Shown here: piece by piece, positions 1 through 8,791 of the stretch | How positions within the stretch are numbered: position 1 is the first letter of the stretch | Layout of the letters: each line of letters starts with the position of its first letter | DNA from: Paracoccus aerius | GTDB taxonomy: Bacteria; Pseudomonadota; Alphaproteobacteria; Rhodobacterales; Rhodobacteraceae | DNA: 64,000 bases | Direction of reading: 5' to 3' | Assembly: GCF_014656455.1 (NCBI RefSeq) | Contig: NZ_BNCL01000012.1 | Span: 49,328-113,327, forward strand | Program-made: the position numbers and the translations under genes | Notes under the pieces: generated by a model | What the model was told of the DNA's origin: nothing | Seen by the model: the letters and a program-made list of their open reading frames with translations, nothing else | The model's database searches: none

Positions 1-1
1 C

Positions 2-235
2 CGCGACTTCGCCATCGGCATCGCCTGGCTTGTGCTGCTGGGGACCTTCCTGGCCTATTCCGTCTACTACACCAGCCTGCGCCTGTTTTCCGCAGCCCGC
101 GTCAGCGCCGCGATCTATCTGTGTCCGCCCGTCACGATGGTCTGGGACTGGGCGCTGTTCGACGAGCCGCTGACCGCGCTGATCTTCGCGGGCCTTGCGG
201 TGACGATGCTGGGCGTCTGGCTGACATCAAGGTGA
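2..235 (+). CDS. EamA/DMT-family transporter, C-terminal end (partial)
   Basis: The reading frame is open from the left edge to a stop at 233-235, so only the last 77 or so residues of a longer membrane protein are present. The sequence is strongly hydrophobic, with two or three membrane spans, and ends in a drug/metabolite-transporter pattern: a PPVTMVWDW-like segment followed by a final helix (FAGLAVTMLGVWLTSR). In EamA proteins this is the last pair of the ten helices. The substrate cannot be told. It converges with the marR gene 7 bases away. The family call rests on helix layout and the conserved Pro/Trp segment only. Confidence 0.6.
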   Translation, partial: RDFAIGIAWLVLLGTFLAYSVYYTSLRLFSAARVSAAIYLCPPVTMVWDWALFDEPLTALIFAGLAVTMLGVWLTSR

Positions 236-242
236 TCGCCAG

Positions 243-668
243 TCACTCGGCGTGCTGCGCCAGACGCAGCAGCGCGCGGCGGAAGGCCGGACCGTCCTCG
301 CCCAGTTCGGCAAGAAGCTCGGCCTGATAGGCCCGCGCGATCCGGCCCAGCCTTTCCATCAGGGCGTGACCCTGCGGGGTCAGTTGCAGCGCCACAAGCC
401 GCTGGTCGCGGTCGTGGCCGGACTTGAGGACATGGCCCGCTTCCTCCAGCCGGCTTGCCGCCCGGCTGACGATCGACTTGTCCAGGTTCACGCGCCGGTT
501 GATGTCGCGGATACTGACCGTGCCCGACCGTGAAAGATGCGCCAGGACCCGCCATTCGGGGATCGTCAGCCCCGCTTCGGCCGCATAGCGTTCGGCGAAG
601 CGGCGGCTGACATGGGCGGCCGCGACCGACAGGCGGTAGGGCAGGAAATCGTCGAGTTCGAAGCTCAT
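243..668 (-). CDS. MarR-family regulator, probable regulator of the homogentisate operon
   Basis: This 141-aa protein has the size and winged-helix pattern of MarR regulators: an N-terminal dimerisation helix, a helix-turn-helix around residues 50-75 (SIRDINRRVNLDKSIVSRAA), the DRDQRLVALQLT wing near 85-95, and a C-terminal dimer helix. The start at 668 begins with MSFELDDF; the frame stays open far upstream, but that stretch is antisense to hmgA. It is transcribed divergently from hmgA, and an 18-bp palindrome lies between the two, so it probably represses hmgA-fahA-maiA until a pathway intermediate binds. The regulated operon is inferred from position. Confidence 0.85.
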   Translation of the reverse strand: MSFELDDFLPYRLSVAAAHVSRRFAERYAAEAGLTIPEWRVLAHLSRSGTVSIRDINRRVNLDKSIVSRAASRLEEAGHVLKSGHDRDQRLVALQLTPQGHALMERLGRIARAYQAELLAELGEDGPAFRRALLRLAQHAE

Positions 669-734
669 CGTGATCCGGAAGAAATGGCTGAAGCCGGCAA
701 GCCCCAGCAGATCATCATTGACACCGTTGCGCAA

Positions 735-752
735 GCAACGATAATTCGTTGC
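735..752. promoter_or_regulatory. Palindromic operator, probable MarR-type site
   Basis: GCAACGATAATTCGTTGC is an inverted repeat with 7-bp arms around a 4-bp centre. It lies 28 bases before the hmgA start in the divergent marR-hmgA gap. Its size suits a MarR dimer. A related half (GTTGCGCAAGCAAC) overlaps its left side. Confidence 0.6.
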
Positions 753-779
753 ATCAGCAATGAGTCTTGAGGGATGGCC

Positions 780-2111
780 ATGACCCGATCCGCTGCAACC
801 CGCGCCACGGCAGGCTATATGCCGGGCTTCGGAAACGACTTCGAGACCGAGGCGCTGCCGGATGCCCTGCCCCAGGGCCAGAACAGCCCGCAGAAATGCA
901 ACTATGGCCTTTACGCGGAACAGTTGTCGGGCACCGCCTTCACCGCGCCGCGCGGCCAGAACGAGCGGACCTGGTGCTATCGCATCCGTCCATCGGTCCA
1001 TCACACGGGACGCTTTGCGCCCATCGATGTTCCTTATTGGAAGACGGCGCCGCATATCAACGACGGCATCACCAGCCTGGGCCAGTATCGCTGGGATCCG
1101 ATCCCGGTGCCGGATCAGGATCTGACCTGGATCACCGGGATGCGCACCATCACCACGGCGGGCGATGTGAACATCCAGGTCGGCATGGCTTCTCATGTCT
1201 ACCTGGTCACGCGGTCGATGCAGGACGAATACTTCTTTTCCGCCGACAGCGAGCTGCTGGTCGTGCCCCAGGAAGGCCGGCTGCGGTTCTGCACCGAACT
1301 GGGCGTCATCGACCTTGAGCCTAAGGAAATCGCGATCATTCCGCGCGGCCTCGTATACCGCGTCGAGGTTCTGGAGGGGCCGTGCCGCGGTTTCGTCTGC
1401 GAGAATTACGGCCAGAAGTTCGATCTGCCCCATCGTGGCCCGATCGGTGCCAATTGCCTGGCGAACCCGCGCGACTTCAAATGCCCGGTCGCGGCCTTCG
1501 AGGATCGCGAAACACGGTCGCGCGTGGTGATCAAGTGGTGCGGCCAGTTCCACGAAACCTGGATCGGTCATTCGCCCCTGGACGTGGTGGCCTGGCATGG
1601 CAATTACTGCCCCTACAAATACGACCTGCGGACCTATTCTCCGGTGGGCGCGATCCTGTTCGACCATCCCGACCCATCGATCTTCACAGTGCTGACCGCG
1701 CCCTCGGGGCAGGAGGGGACGGCCAATATCGACTTCGTGCTGTTCCGCGAACGCTGGATGGTGGCCGAGCATTCCTTCCGCCCGCCCTGGTATCACAAGA
1801 ACATCATGTCCGAGTTGATGGGCAACATCTATGGCGTCTATGACGCCAAGCCCCAGGGCTTCGCGCCGGGGGGCATCAGCCTGCACAATTGCATGTTGCC
1901 CCACGGTCCCGACCGCGACGCCTTCGAGGGCGCCAGCAATGCCGACCTGAAGCCGCAGAAGCTGGAGGACACCATGTCCTTCATGTTCGAAACGCGCTTT
2001 CCCCAGCACCTGACGGAATTCGCCGCCAAGGAGGCGCCGATGCAGCAGGAATACATAGAAGTCTGGCAACGCCTGGAAAAGAAGTTCGACGGCACGCCCG
2101 GCGTGAAGTGA
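780..2111 (+). CDS. hmgA: Homogentisate 1,2-dioxygenase
   Basis: HmgA is the iron(II) enzyme that opens the homogentisate ring to 4-maleylacetoacetate in tyrosine and phenylalanine breakdown. The 443-aa product has the usual family length and signatures throughout: [16 protein letters not shown] at the N-terminus, the [12 protein letters not shown] segment, [20 protein letters not shown] in the middle, and [20 protein letters not shown], which carries iron-ligand His/Glu residues. An in-frame ATG at 774 exists, but GAGGG at 769-773 fits the ATG at 780 better. It begins the hmgA-fahA-maiA operon and faces the marR gene across a palindromic operator. Confidence 0.97.
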   Translation: MTRSAATRATAGYMPGFGNDFETEALPDALPQGQNSPQKCNYGLYAEQLSGTAFTAPRGQNERTWCYRIRPSVHHTGRFAPIDVPYWKTAPHINDGITSLGQYRWDPIPVPDQDLTWITGMRTITTAGDVNIQVGMASHVYLVTRSMQDEYFFSADSELLVVPQEGRLRFCTELGVIDLEPKEIAIIPRGLVYRVEVLEGPCRGFVCENYGQKFDLPHRGPIGANCLANPRDFKCPVAAFEDRETRSRVVIKWCGQFHETWIGHSPLDVVAWHGNYCPYKYDLRTYSPVGAILFDHPDPSIFTVLTAPSGQEGTANIDFVLFRERWMVAEHSFRPPWYHKNIMSELMGNIYGVYDAKPQGFAPGGISLHNCMLPHGPDRDAFEGASNADLKPQKLEDTMSFMFETRFPQHLTEFAAKEAPMQQEYIEVWQRLEKKFDGTPGVK

Positions 2112-2123
2112 GGATCCCGAAGA

Positions 2124-2175
2124 CGAGGGGTTTCACACCCCCTGACCCCTGTGGGATATTTTTTCCAAGATGAAA
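2124..2175 (+). repeat. Terminator-like intergenic element of the Rhodobacteraceae type
   Basis: Between hmgA and fahA lies a C-rich stretch with a small AGGGG/CCCCT hairpin (2126-2130 with 2139-2143), followed by CCCCTGTGGGATATTTTTTCC and AAGATGAA. From memory, near-identical strings (a C-rich run, then GGGATATTTTT and AGATGAA) recur in intergenic gaps of Rhodobacteraceae genomes. The T run could slow or stop transcription inside the operon. Confidence 0.5.
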
Positions 2176-2186
2176 GGAGGCCGGGA

Positions 2187-3392
2187 ATGGCCTTGATCCG
2201 GTCCTGGCTGGACAGCGCGAACGATGCCGGCTGCCCGTTTCCCCTGAACAACCTGCCCTATGGCGTCTTTTCCGTGGCAGGGGACATGCCGCGCTGCGGG
2301 GCGGCCATTGGCGACATGATCGTGGATCTGGCGGAATGCGAGACCAGGGGCCTGCTGGATGCGGGCGGCACCTTCGCCCGACCGCAGTTGAACGACTTCA
2401 TGGCGCTTGGGCGTGCCCGATGGGACAAGGTGCGCGCGCGCCTGACCGATCTGCTGGCCGAGGGCAGTGCGGGGGACGTGCCGCTGGTGCCAATGGCGGA
2501 TGCCACGCGGCACCTGCCGATCCAGGTTACGGAATACACCGATTTCTATGCGTCACGGAACCATGCCTTCAACGTGGGCGTGCTGTTCCGGGGGCCGGAA
2601 AACGCCCTGCCCCCGCAATGGACGCATATGCCCATCGGCTATAACGGGCGGGCGTCGTCGGTTGTCGTCTCGGGCACGCCGGTCCGCCGGCCGATGGGTC
2701 AGGTGAAGGGTGAGAGCGGCCCGGAATGGGTTCCCTGCCGCAGGCTGGATCTGGAACTGGAGCTGGGGGCCATCGTGGGCCAGCCAAGCCAGATGGGCAG
2801 CCGCGTCAGCGTCGATGGGGCCGAGGACATGATCTTCGGCTATGTCCTGCTGAACGACTGGTCGGCCCGCGACATCCAGGCTTGGGAGTATCAGCCGCTG
2901 GGTCCATTTCAGTCCAAGGCCTTCGCCACCACCATCAGCCCCTGGATCGTCACCCAGGCCGCATTGGAGCCGTTTCGCTGCAAGGGGGCAGAGCGGGCAA
3001 ACCCTTTGCTGCCCCATCTTCAGGAAAGCCGTCCCGGCCTTTATGACCTGGCGGTCGGCTGGTCCATGAACGGACAGGTGATGTGCCGGACGAATTACAA
3101 CGTCATGTATTATTCATCCGCGCAGCAACTGGCCCATCACAGCAGTTCCGGCTGCCCAATGCGGGTTGGCGACCTCTTGGGGTCGGGCACGATCAGCGGC
3201 CCTTCGCCGGATCAGGTGGGCGCGCTGCTGGAGATGACGGAAGGTGGCAAGACGCCCATCACGGTCGCCGGTCGGGCCCGCATCTTCATCGAGGACGGCG
3301 ACGAAGTCACGCTGTTCGCAACTGCCCAGGGCGACGGCTACCAGATCGGCTTTGGTCCCTGCACCGGCACCGTGCTGCCCGCGCAGCCGTGA
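2187..3392 (+). CDS. fahA: Fumarylacetoacetase
   Basis: This hydrolase splits fumarylacetoacetate into fumarate and acetoacetate, the last step of homogentisate degradation. The 401-aa product shows the FAH layout: a small N-terminal SH3-like part (PFPLNNLPYGVF), then the catalytic fold with RNHAFNVGVLFRGPENALPP, DLELELGAIVG (acidic metal ligands), LLNDWSARDIQAWEYQPLGP and the SKAFATTISPWIV strand. ATG 2187 is preceded by AAAGGAGG at good spacing, which rules out the upstream in-frame ATG at 2151. Its stop overlaps the maiA GTG start, so the two are translationally coupled. Confidence 0.96.
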   Translation: MALIRSWLDSANDAGCPFPLNNLPYGVFSVAGDMPRCGAAIGDMIVDLAECETRGLLDAGGTFARPQLNDFMALGRARWDKVRARLTDLLAEGSAGDVPLVPMADATRHLPIQVTEYTDFYASRNHAFNVGVLFRGPENALPPQWTHMPIGYNGRASSVVVSGTPVRRPMGQVKGESGPEWVPCRRLDLELELGAIVGQPSQMGSRVSVDGAEDMIFGYVLLNDWSARDIQAWEYQPLGPFQSKAFATTISPWIVTQAALEPFRCKGAERANPLLPHLQESRPGLYDLAVGWSMNGQVMCRTNYNVMYYSSAQQLAHHSSSGCPMRVGDLLGSGTISGPSPDQVGALLEMTEGGKTPITVAGRARIFIEDGDEVTLFATAQGDGYQIGFGPCTGTVLPAQP

Positions 3393-4048
3393 AGGTAGTT
3401 TTGCACGATTACTGGCGTTCCTCGGCATCCTATCGGGTGCGGATTGCCTTGGCACTGAAAGGGGTCGCCTATCACCGGGCGCCGGTCGACCTGATGGCGG
3501 ACGCGCAGCGCAGTCCCGACCATCTGACCATGAACCCACAGGGCCTGGTTCCTGTCCTGCAGATCGACGGTCTGGTTCTGACGCAATCCCTGGCGATCAT
3601 CGAATACCTAGACGAGACGCGGCCTGGCCCCCGACTGCTGCCCTTGGACCCGGCCGGGCGGGCGCGGATCCGCGCCTTGTCGCAAACCGTCGCAAGCGAG
3701 ATCCACCCGATCTCAAATCTCCGCGTGCTGAAGCGGGTCGAGGCGCTTGGCGGGTCCATGGCGCGGGAAAGGTGGAACACCGACAACATCCGCAGCGGCC
3801 TTGCGTCCTTCGAGGCGTTGCTGGCCAAGGGGGCGACCGGCTGCTTCTGCCACGGCGAGGGGCCCACCATGGCTGACTGCGTGCTGATCCCGCAGCTTTA
3901 CAATGCCAGCCGCTGGGGCGTGGACTATAGCCACCTGCCCCGCATTGTGGCCGTGGCACGGAATTGCGCTACGTTACCGGCCTTTGCTGCCGCGCACCCC
4001 GATTGCTTCGATCCGGACAAGCTTCCTGCAACTGATCCTGAACATTGA
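3389..4048 (+). CDS. maiA: Maleylacetoacetate isomerase (zeta-class GST)
   Basis: This enzyme isomerises 4-maleylacetoacetate to 4-fumarylacetoacetate using glutathione, supplying FahA. The 219-aa product is a zeta-class glutathione transferase: the N-terminal thioredoxin fold carries the zeta motif SSASYRVRIAL near residues 10-20 and QSLAIIEYLDE near 65-75, and the C-terminal helical domain has the ADCVLIPQLYNA helix. Translation starts at GTG 3389, inside the fahA stop (GTGA), which is typical coupling. It converges on the lysR gene, whose 3' end is 31 bases away. Confidence 0.94.
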   Translation: MKVVLHDYWRSSASYRVRIALALKGVAYHRAPVDLMADAQRSPDHLTMNPQGLVPVLQIDGLVLTQSLAIIEYLDETRPGPRLLPLDPAGRARIRALSQTVASEIHPISNLRVLKRVEALGGSMARERWNTDNIRSGLASFEALLAKGATGCFCHGEGPTMADCVLIPQLYNASRWGVDYSHLPRIVAVARNCATLPAFAAAHPDCFDPDKLPATDPEH

Positions 4049-4079
4049 TCCCCTTCGGCGCCCGCCGCCCGATCCATCG

Positions 4080-5033
4080 TCATCGAGCCTGTCCCCCTGA
4101 TCCCGTCAGGCTTTCACCCGGCCATCGACCGTCGGCGACAGCCTCATCCAGGACGGCAAGAACAAGCTTGCTCATCTCGTCATCCGCCCGTCGCCTTGGC
4201 TGGTTTGCCATCGTGACAAGATACAGGGTGCGGTTCAATTCGGGATGGATGATCTTGCGGGCGTGAAGGCCACCCTTCGCAAGATCATCGGCCACCGTCG
4301 CGCGGGCAAGGATGGAACAGCCCAAGCCCGCGCGCATCGCCTGGATCAGCGCGCTGAGCGATTCGATTTCAAGCTGGGGGTGCGGGATGATCTGGCGGCG
4401 CAGGAACTGGCTGTGCACGATCGAGCGCGAGGATCGGACCAGGTTCAGCGCCAGCACTTTCCCTTGTGGCAGGTCATCGAAGGAGATCGGGGCATCCTGG
4501 GCACCGATCATCTGCGGAAGCCCCACCAGATAGAGATGTTCGTTCAGGATCGGCAGGGTGTGGAACCGGCTGTCGTCAGGCGGCTGATAGGCGACGGCCA
4601 GGTCGATCTCGCCCCGCAGCATCATCGCCAGCAGGTTGCCGCTGACACTTTCGACGATGCTCAGGTGCAGGCCGGGCAGTTGCTCGGCCACGCGCTGCAT
4701 GATCCCCAGGGCGGCCACCTCGGTCGCCGTGTGGCACAAGCCCAGCACAAAGGGGCCGGAAACCTGTTCCGTGAAGTCGCGAACGTCCGTCTCGGCACGT
4801 TCCAGGGCGCCGAGGATGGCTTGGGCATGTTCAAACAGCCGCTCGCCCGCGGGCGTCAGCGTCACGCCGCGCGGGCGACGGTCGAACAGGCGCACGCCCA
4901 GTTGCGATTCAAGCTCGGACATATGATGGCTCAGCGCAGACTGCGCGACGCCCAGCTCCTCGGCCGCGTGGCCCATCACGCCGATCCGGGCAATCTCGGC
5001 GAAATAGCGAAGCTGGCGCAGGTTCAACGGCAT
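4080..5033 (-). CDS. LysR-family regulator of the CoA-transferase/TRAP operon
   Basis: The 317-aa product has a LysR N-terminus (LRQLRYFAEIARIGVMGHAAEELGVAQSALSHHMSELE, residues 4-40) and an inducer-binding domain from about residue 90. The SALSHHMSELE recognition helix and overall pattern resemble the NAC/Cbl-like branch of the family. It is divergent from the CoA-transferase gene with 105 bases between the starts, so it most likely activates that operon when the transported acid is present. The gap holds two ATCTGAA repeats (near 5059 and 5075) and a T-N11-A-like string, but I cannot define a box with confidence. Confidence 0.88.
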   Translation of the reverse strand: MPLNLRQLRYFAEIARIGVMGHAAEELGVAQSALSHHMSELESQLGVRLFDRRPRGVTLTPAGERLFEHAQAILGALERAETDVRDFTEQVSGPFVLGLCHTATEVAALGIMQRVAEQLPGLHLSIVESVSGNLLAMMLRGEIDLAVAYQPPDDSRFHTLPILNEHLYLVGLPQMIGAQDAPISFDDLPQGKVLALNLVRSSRSIVHSQFLRRQIIPHPQLEIESLSALIQAMRAGLGCSILARATVADDLAKGGLHARKIIHPELNRTLYLVTMANQPRRRADDEMSKLVLAVLDEAVADGRWPGESLTGSGGQAR

Positions 5034-5138
5034 CCGGTCAGCCTTCTGTTTATCTGAAACCGCATATCTGAATCTTCTATTTGTGCGAAGCCCCGGCGCT
5101 TGGCAACGTCCGAGGCCAGAGGAACGGGAGGATAACCG

Positions 5139-6281
5139 ATGCATCTGCCCCTGGACGGCATCCGCGTCGTCGAGATGAGCCACATGGTCATGGGACCGTC
5201 CTGCGGGATGTTCCTGGCCTTCCTGGGCGCCGAAGTCATCAAGATCGAACCGCCCGAGGGTGACAAGACTCGCAACCTGACCGGCATGGGCGCGGGTTTC
5301 TTCCCCACCTTCAACCGGGGCAAGAAATCGGTGGTGCTGGACATCAAGATGCCCGAGGGCCGCGCTGACCTGGAGCGCCTGCTGGCCACGGCCGACGTCT
5401 TCGTCGAGAACTTCCGCACCGAAAGCTTGGCGAAGATGGGTCTGGATCCCGAAAGCCTGCGCAAGCGCTTTCCCCGGCTGATCGTGGCGTCCTGCAAGGG
5501 CTTCCTGGAAGGACCATACGAAAACCGCGCCGCCATGGACGAACTGGTGCAGATGATGACCGGCATGGCCTATATGACCGGGCCGACCGGCCGTCCGCTA
5601 CGGATCGGATCCTCGGCCAACGACATCATGGGGGGGTTGTTCGCAGCCTACGGCGTCTTGGCGCAGATCATCGCGCGGGAACAGGACGGCAAGGGCAGCA
5701 TCGTGCGCGCGGGCCTGTTCGAAAATTGCCTGCTGCTGGTCGCGCAGCACATGGTGCAGTTCGACATCGAGGGCACGGAAAGCCCGCCGATGCCGGAACG
5801 CATCTTCTCGTGGCCTGTTTATGACCTCTTCCAGACCCGCGATGGCCGCCAGATTTTCCTGGGCGCCGTGACCAAGACGCAATGGACGGCGCTGTGCCGG
5901 GTGCTGGGGCTGGAGGCAATGCTCTTGGATCCGCGGCTTCAGACCCGCCCCGACCAGATCGCCGCGCGAAGCTGGACCCTGCCCATGGTCGCCGAGGCCG
6001 TCGCCACGCGCGACTATGCCGACCTGCTGGCCGCCTGCGAGGCCGCGGCCCTGCTGTGTTCGCCGATCGCGCGCCCGGCCGAGATGTATGACGATCCGCA
6101 TGTGACCCGCCCCGGCGGCCTGATCCATTCGCGCTATGCCGACAAGAAGGACTTCCGCGCGCCGGGCCTGCCCTTCTCGGTCGATGGGGAGGCGCCGAGG
6201 CCGGTTGACGCGGACCTGCCGTCGGTCGGGCAACACACGTCCGAGATCCTGTCCGCCCTGCCGCAGATGGAGCGCGCGTGA
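5139..6281 (+). CDS. Class III (CaiB/BaiF) CoA-transferase
   Basis: Family III CoA-transferases move CoA between carboxylic acids through an aspartyl-CoA intermediate. The 380-aa protein begins with the family pattern GIRVVEMSHMVMGPSCGMFLAFLGAEVIKIEPPEGD and keeps the probable catalytic Asp in AAMDELVQMMTG (about residue 133). GGGAGG precedes ATG 5139. Its stop overlaps the start of the HMG-CoA lyase gene (ATGA), so the two enzymes probably act in sequence: CoA activation of a dicarboxylate, then cleavage. Human SUGCT, which uses glutarate and 3-hydroxy-3-methylglutarate, belongs to this family. The substrate is inferred from context. Confidence 0.9.
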   Translation: MHLPLDGIRVVEMSHMVMGPSCGMFLAFLGAEVIKIEPPEGDKTRNLTGMGAGFFPTFNRGKKSVVLDIKMPEGRADLERLLATADVFVENFRTESLAKMGLDPESLRKRFPRLIVASCKGFLEGPYENRAAMDELVQMMTGMAYMTGPTGRPLRIGSSANDIMGGLFAAYGVLAQIIAREQDGKGSIVRAGLFENCLLLVAQHMVQFDIEGTESPPMPERIFSWPVYDLFQTRDGRQIFLGAVTKTQWTALCRVLGLEAMLLDPRLQTRPDQIAARSWTLPMVAEAVATRDYADLLAACEAAALLCSPIARPAEMYDDPHVTRPGGLIHSRYADKKDFRAPGLPFSVDGEAPRPVDADLPSVGQHTSEILSALPQMERA

Positions 6282-7234
6282 TGGCGGGCGATGCGGAACG
6301 CGTCTATCCGGCCGACCGGGTGATCCTGCGCGAGGTGGGCCTTCGCGACGGGCTGCAACTGACGCAAAGCTTCCCTTCGACCGAAGCCAAGGCGGATTGG
6401 ATCCGGCGCGAACATGCCGCCGGCGTGCGCCACTTCGAGGTCGGGTCGTTCCTGCCCTCCAGCCGTTTTCCGCAATTCGCGGACGTGCGCGAACTGACCG
6501 ATCTGGTCAACAGCCTGGGCGCGCATTCGCTGGGGCTGGCGCTGAACGGGCGGGGTGCTCGGGACGCGTTGGAGGCGGGCGTGACGGAACTGACCGTAGT
6601 GCTGTCCGCCACGGAAGCCCATAACATGGCCAATGCCCGCCGCCCGCGCGAGCAATCGCTGTCCGAAATCGCCGCAACAGTCCGTCTGCGCGATGAGATC
6701 CGATCCCCTGCCCTGATCAACGTGGGCATCGCGATGGCGACCGGCTGTTCGCTGGCGGGTCCTGTCGATCCCGCCGAAGTCGAACGCTTGGCCGAGGCCT
6801 GCCTGAGGGCGGGCGTCGATCTGGTCGGCATCGCGGATACCGTGGGCTATGGCGGGCCGCGCCAGATCGCGGAGCTTTGCCGCCGCATGACGGCGCTGAT
6901 GGGCGACCGGCCTTATGTCGTTCACCTGCATGATACGCGGGGTCTGGGTCTGGCCAATGCCTTGGCGGCCTATGACGCGGGGGCGCGTGTCTTCGACGCC
7001 TCGCTTGCAGGACTGGGGGGCTGCCCCTTTGCGCCAGGCGCCACCGGCAATGTCGTTTTCGAGGACTTGGTCTACCTGTTCGAGACGGCGGGGATCAGCA
7101 CCGGCATCGACCTGGAGGAGGTTATCGCCATCCGCGAGATCCTGTCGCGTGAGATGCCTGATGAGACGCTGCACGGCACCTTGGCGCAGGCCGGGCTGCC
7201 CAAGGGAATGACTTGGCAGGCCCACGCGGCCTGA
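6278..7234 (+). CDS. Hydroxymethylglutaryl-CoA lyase family protein
   Basis: The 318-aa protein is a TIM-barrel lyase of the HMG-CoA lyase type, which cleaves HMG-CoA to acetyl-CoA and acetoacetate. Visible are LREVGLRDGLQ (catalytic Arg/Asp region), HLHDTRGLGLAN (metal-binding His pair) and the flexible active-site loop GLGGCPFAPGATGN with its Cys. Overlap with the CoA-transferase and co-transcription with a TRAP uptake system suggest the substrate is imported as a free acid and activated first. Acetoacetate is also the end product of the adjacent fahA pathway. A related lyase for another beta-hydroxy-beta-methyl acyl-CoA is possible. Confidence 0.88.
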   Translation: MMAGDAERVYPADRVILREVGLRDGLQLTQSFPSTEAKADWIRREHAAGVRHFEVGSFLPSSRFPQFADVRELTDLVNSLGAHSLGLALNGRGARDALEAGVTELTVVLSATEAHNMANARRPREQSLSEIAATVRLRDEIRSPALINVGIAMATGCSLAGPVDPAEVERLAEACLRAGVDLVGIADTVGYGGPRQIAELCRRMTALMGDRPYVVHLHDTRGLGLANALAAYDAGARVFDASLAGLGGCPFAPGATGNVVFEDLVYLFETAGISTGIDLEEVIAIREILSREMPDETLHGTLAQAGLPKGMTWQAHAA

Positions 7235-7265
7235 CAGGACAACAACACGGGGAGGAGGAACCCAC

Positions 7266-8258
7266 ATGAACGCACGCACGATCCTTGCCGGCACGGCCTT
7301 GGTCGCCCTGACCGCGATCCCGGCTCTGGCGGAAACGCCCATCCGCTGCAGCCACCAGCTGCCGCCCCAGCACGAGGTGGCGCAGGTCATCGAACGCTGG
7401 GCTGCCGAGGTCGAGACGCTGTCGAACGGCGAACTGGACGTCCAGCTTTTCGGAGCCAACGCCCTTGCAAAGCCCGAGGAGAACATCCCCTCGGTCGCGA
7501 AGGGCAGCTTCGAATGCGCCTTCTCGGTCAACTTCCAGTGGGGCAAGACCATGCCCGCCATGAACGTGACCCTGCGCCCCTATGCCTTCAGCGATCCCGA
7601 GATCTGGCGCAAATGGCCCGATTCCGAACCCGCCGCCTATCTGGAAGGGCTGATGGAGGAAAAGCGGCTGAAGAACATCGCCTGGCTGTTCCAGACCCGG
7701 ATGAGCGTCTTCACCTCGAACGGCAAGTCGCTGATCGCGCCCGCTGATTTCCAAGGGATCAAGATCCGCGGGCTGAACCCGGCTTTCGATACCAGCCTGA
7801 CCGCCATGGGGGCCGCGACCAGCTCGATGCCGGGGTCCGAGGTCTACCAGGCGCTTTCCACCGGCGTCATCGACGCGGCCATCACCGATGTGGCCGCCGC
7901 CTATTCCCGCAAGTACTACGAGGTTCAGGACCACATGACGGTATCGCCCGTCATCTCGGTCTTTTTCAACGGCTACATGAACCAGGCCTTCTATGACGGA
8001 CTGTCGGATACGCAAAAGGCAGCCCTGGACGAGGCCGGCAGGAAGGCTGCTGTCTGGGCGGTCGAAGACGGACTGGCCGCCGAACAGGCAGCGCCCGCCC
8101 AACTGGAAGCCGAGGGCGTGACGCTGCATGTTGCAACAGACGCGGAAAACGAGGCGATGCGCGCCGTGATGCAGCCCGCCTTCGACCACGCCTTCACCGA
8201 AGAGGGTGGCGAGGACGTCGCCGAACTGCTGCAGCTGGTCGATGGAATGGTGCAATGA
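7266..8258 (+). CDS. dctP: TRAP transporter solute-binding protein (DctP family)
   Basis: The periplasmic receptor of a TRAP carrier, 330 aa. Residues 1-22 form a signal peptide ending in PALA-E, and the mature protein starts TPIRCSHQLPPQHEVA. The ligand-binding part includes the FQTRMSVFTSNGKS segment and the KIRGLNPAFDTSLTAMGA region; in this family an Arg in this region binds the substrate carboxylate. GGGGAGGAGG stands before ATG 7266. It is followed by the small and large membrane subunits with ATGA overlaps. The dicarboxylate substrate is inferred from the enzyme genes upstream. Confidence 0.92.
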   Translation: MNARTILAGTALVALTAIPALAETPIRCSHQLPPQHEVAQVIERWAAEVETLSNGELDVQLFGANALAKPEENIPSVAKGSFECAFSVNFQWGKTMPAMNVTLRPYAFSDPEIWRKWPDSEPAAYLEGLMEEKRLKNIAWLFQTRMSVFTSNGKSLIAPADFQGIKIRGLNPAFDTSLTAMGAATSSMPGSEVYQALSTGVIDAAITDVAAAYSRKYYEVQDHMTVSPVISVFFNGYMNQAFYDGLSDTQKAALDEAGRKAAVWAVEDGLAAEQAAPAQLEAEGVTLHVATDAENEAMRAVMQPAFDHAFTEEGGEDVAELLQLVDGMVQ

Positions 8259-8791
8259 CGATGGCCCGTCCGTCCGGGGACCACAAGGTTGCGGCGGGCC
8301 GGCACGGTTCGGCCTGGACCCTTCTGGCCTGGCCGATCCATGCGCTTGCGGCCGTTTCGGCAGCGCTTGTGGCGGTGGGCTTTGCCGCCGTGGTGGTGGC
8401 GGTCTTCTATCGCTATCTCCTGGGCGCTCCGCTGAACGGGGTGGACGAATTGACCGGCTATCTGGTCGTCGCGATCGCCTCTTGCGGGCTGGGCAGCGCG
8501 CTTCTGCTGGACCAGCATATCGGCGTCGACATCCTGACCGCCTCGACCGGACCGCGGGCCCGCCGCGGGCTTGAAATCTGGGCCGCGCTCTGCGTGCTGG
8601 GATGCGCCGCGATCCTGACCTGGTCGGCCTGGCATACCGTCATGTTCAACCGCGACTTCGGCACCTATTCCACCGGCCCCCTCGAGGTCCCGGTCTGGTG
8701 GGTGCAGGCGCCGATGGTTCCGGGTGCCATCGTTCTGGGCCTTTCCGCACTGCTGCGCCTGCTGCGCGCCATGAAGGGGGACGAGACATGA
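8255..8791 (+). CDS. dctQ: TRAP transporter small permease subunit (DctQ family)
   Basis: A 178-aa membrane protein with four hydrophobic segments, matching the DctQ subunit that links the binding protein to the large permease. The family hallmark VVVAVFYRYLLGAPLNGVDELTGYLVV lies at about residues 45-72, with the Arg-Tyr and Asp-Glu positions conserved. Start and stop overlap both neighbours by four bases, so it belongs to one tightly coupled operon. Confidence 0.9.
   Translation: MTMARPSGDHKVAAGRHGSAWTLLAWPIHALAAVSAALVAVGFAAVVVAVFYRYLLGAPLNGVDELTGYLVVAIASCGLGSALLLDQHIGVDILTASTGPRARRGLEIWAALCVLGCAAILTWSAWHTVMFNRDFGTYSTGPLEVPVWWVQAPMVPGAIVLGLSALLRLLRAMKGDET

Noticed and set aside
669..2069. 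Long minus-strand open frame continuing upstream of marR across hmgA
   Set aside because: It is antisense to hmgA, has no protein-like pattern and exists because high GC leaves few stops; the MarR domain begins at 668.
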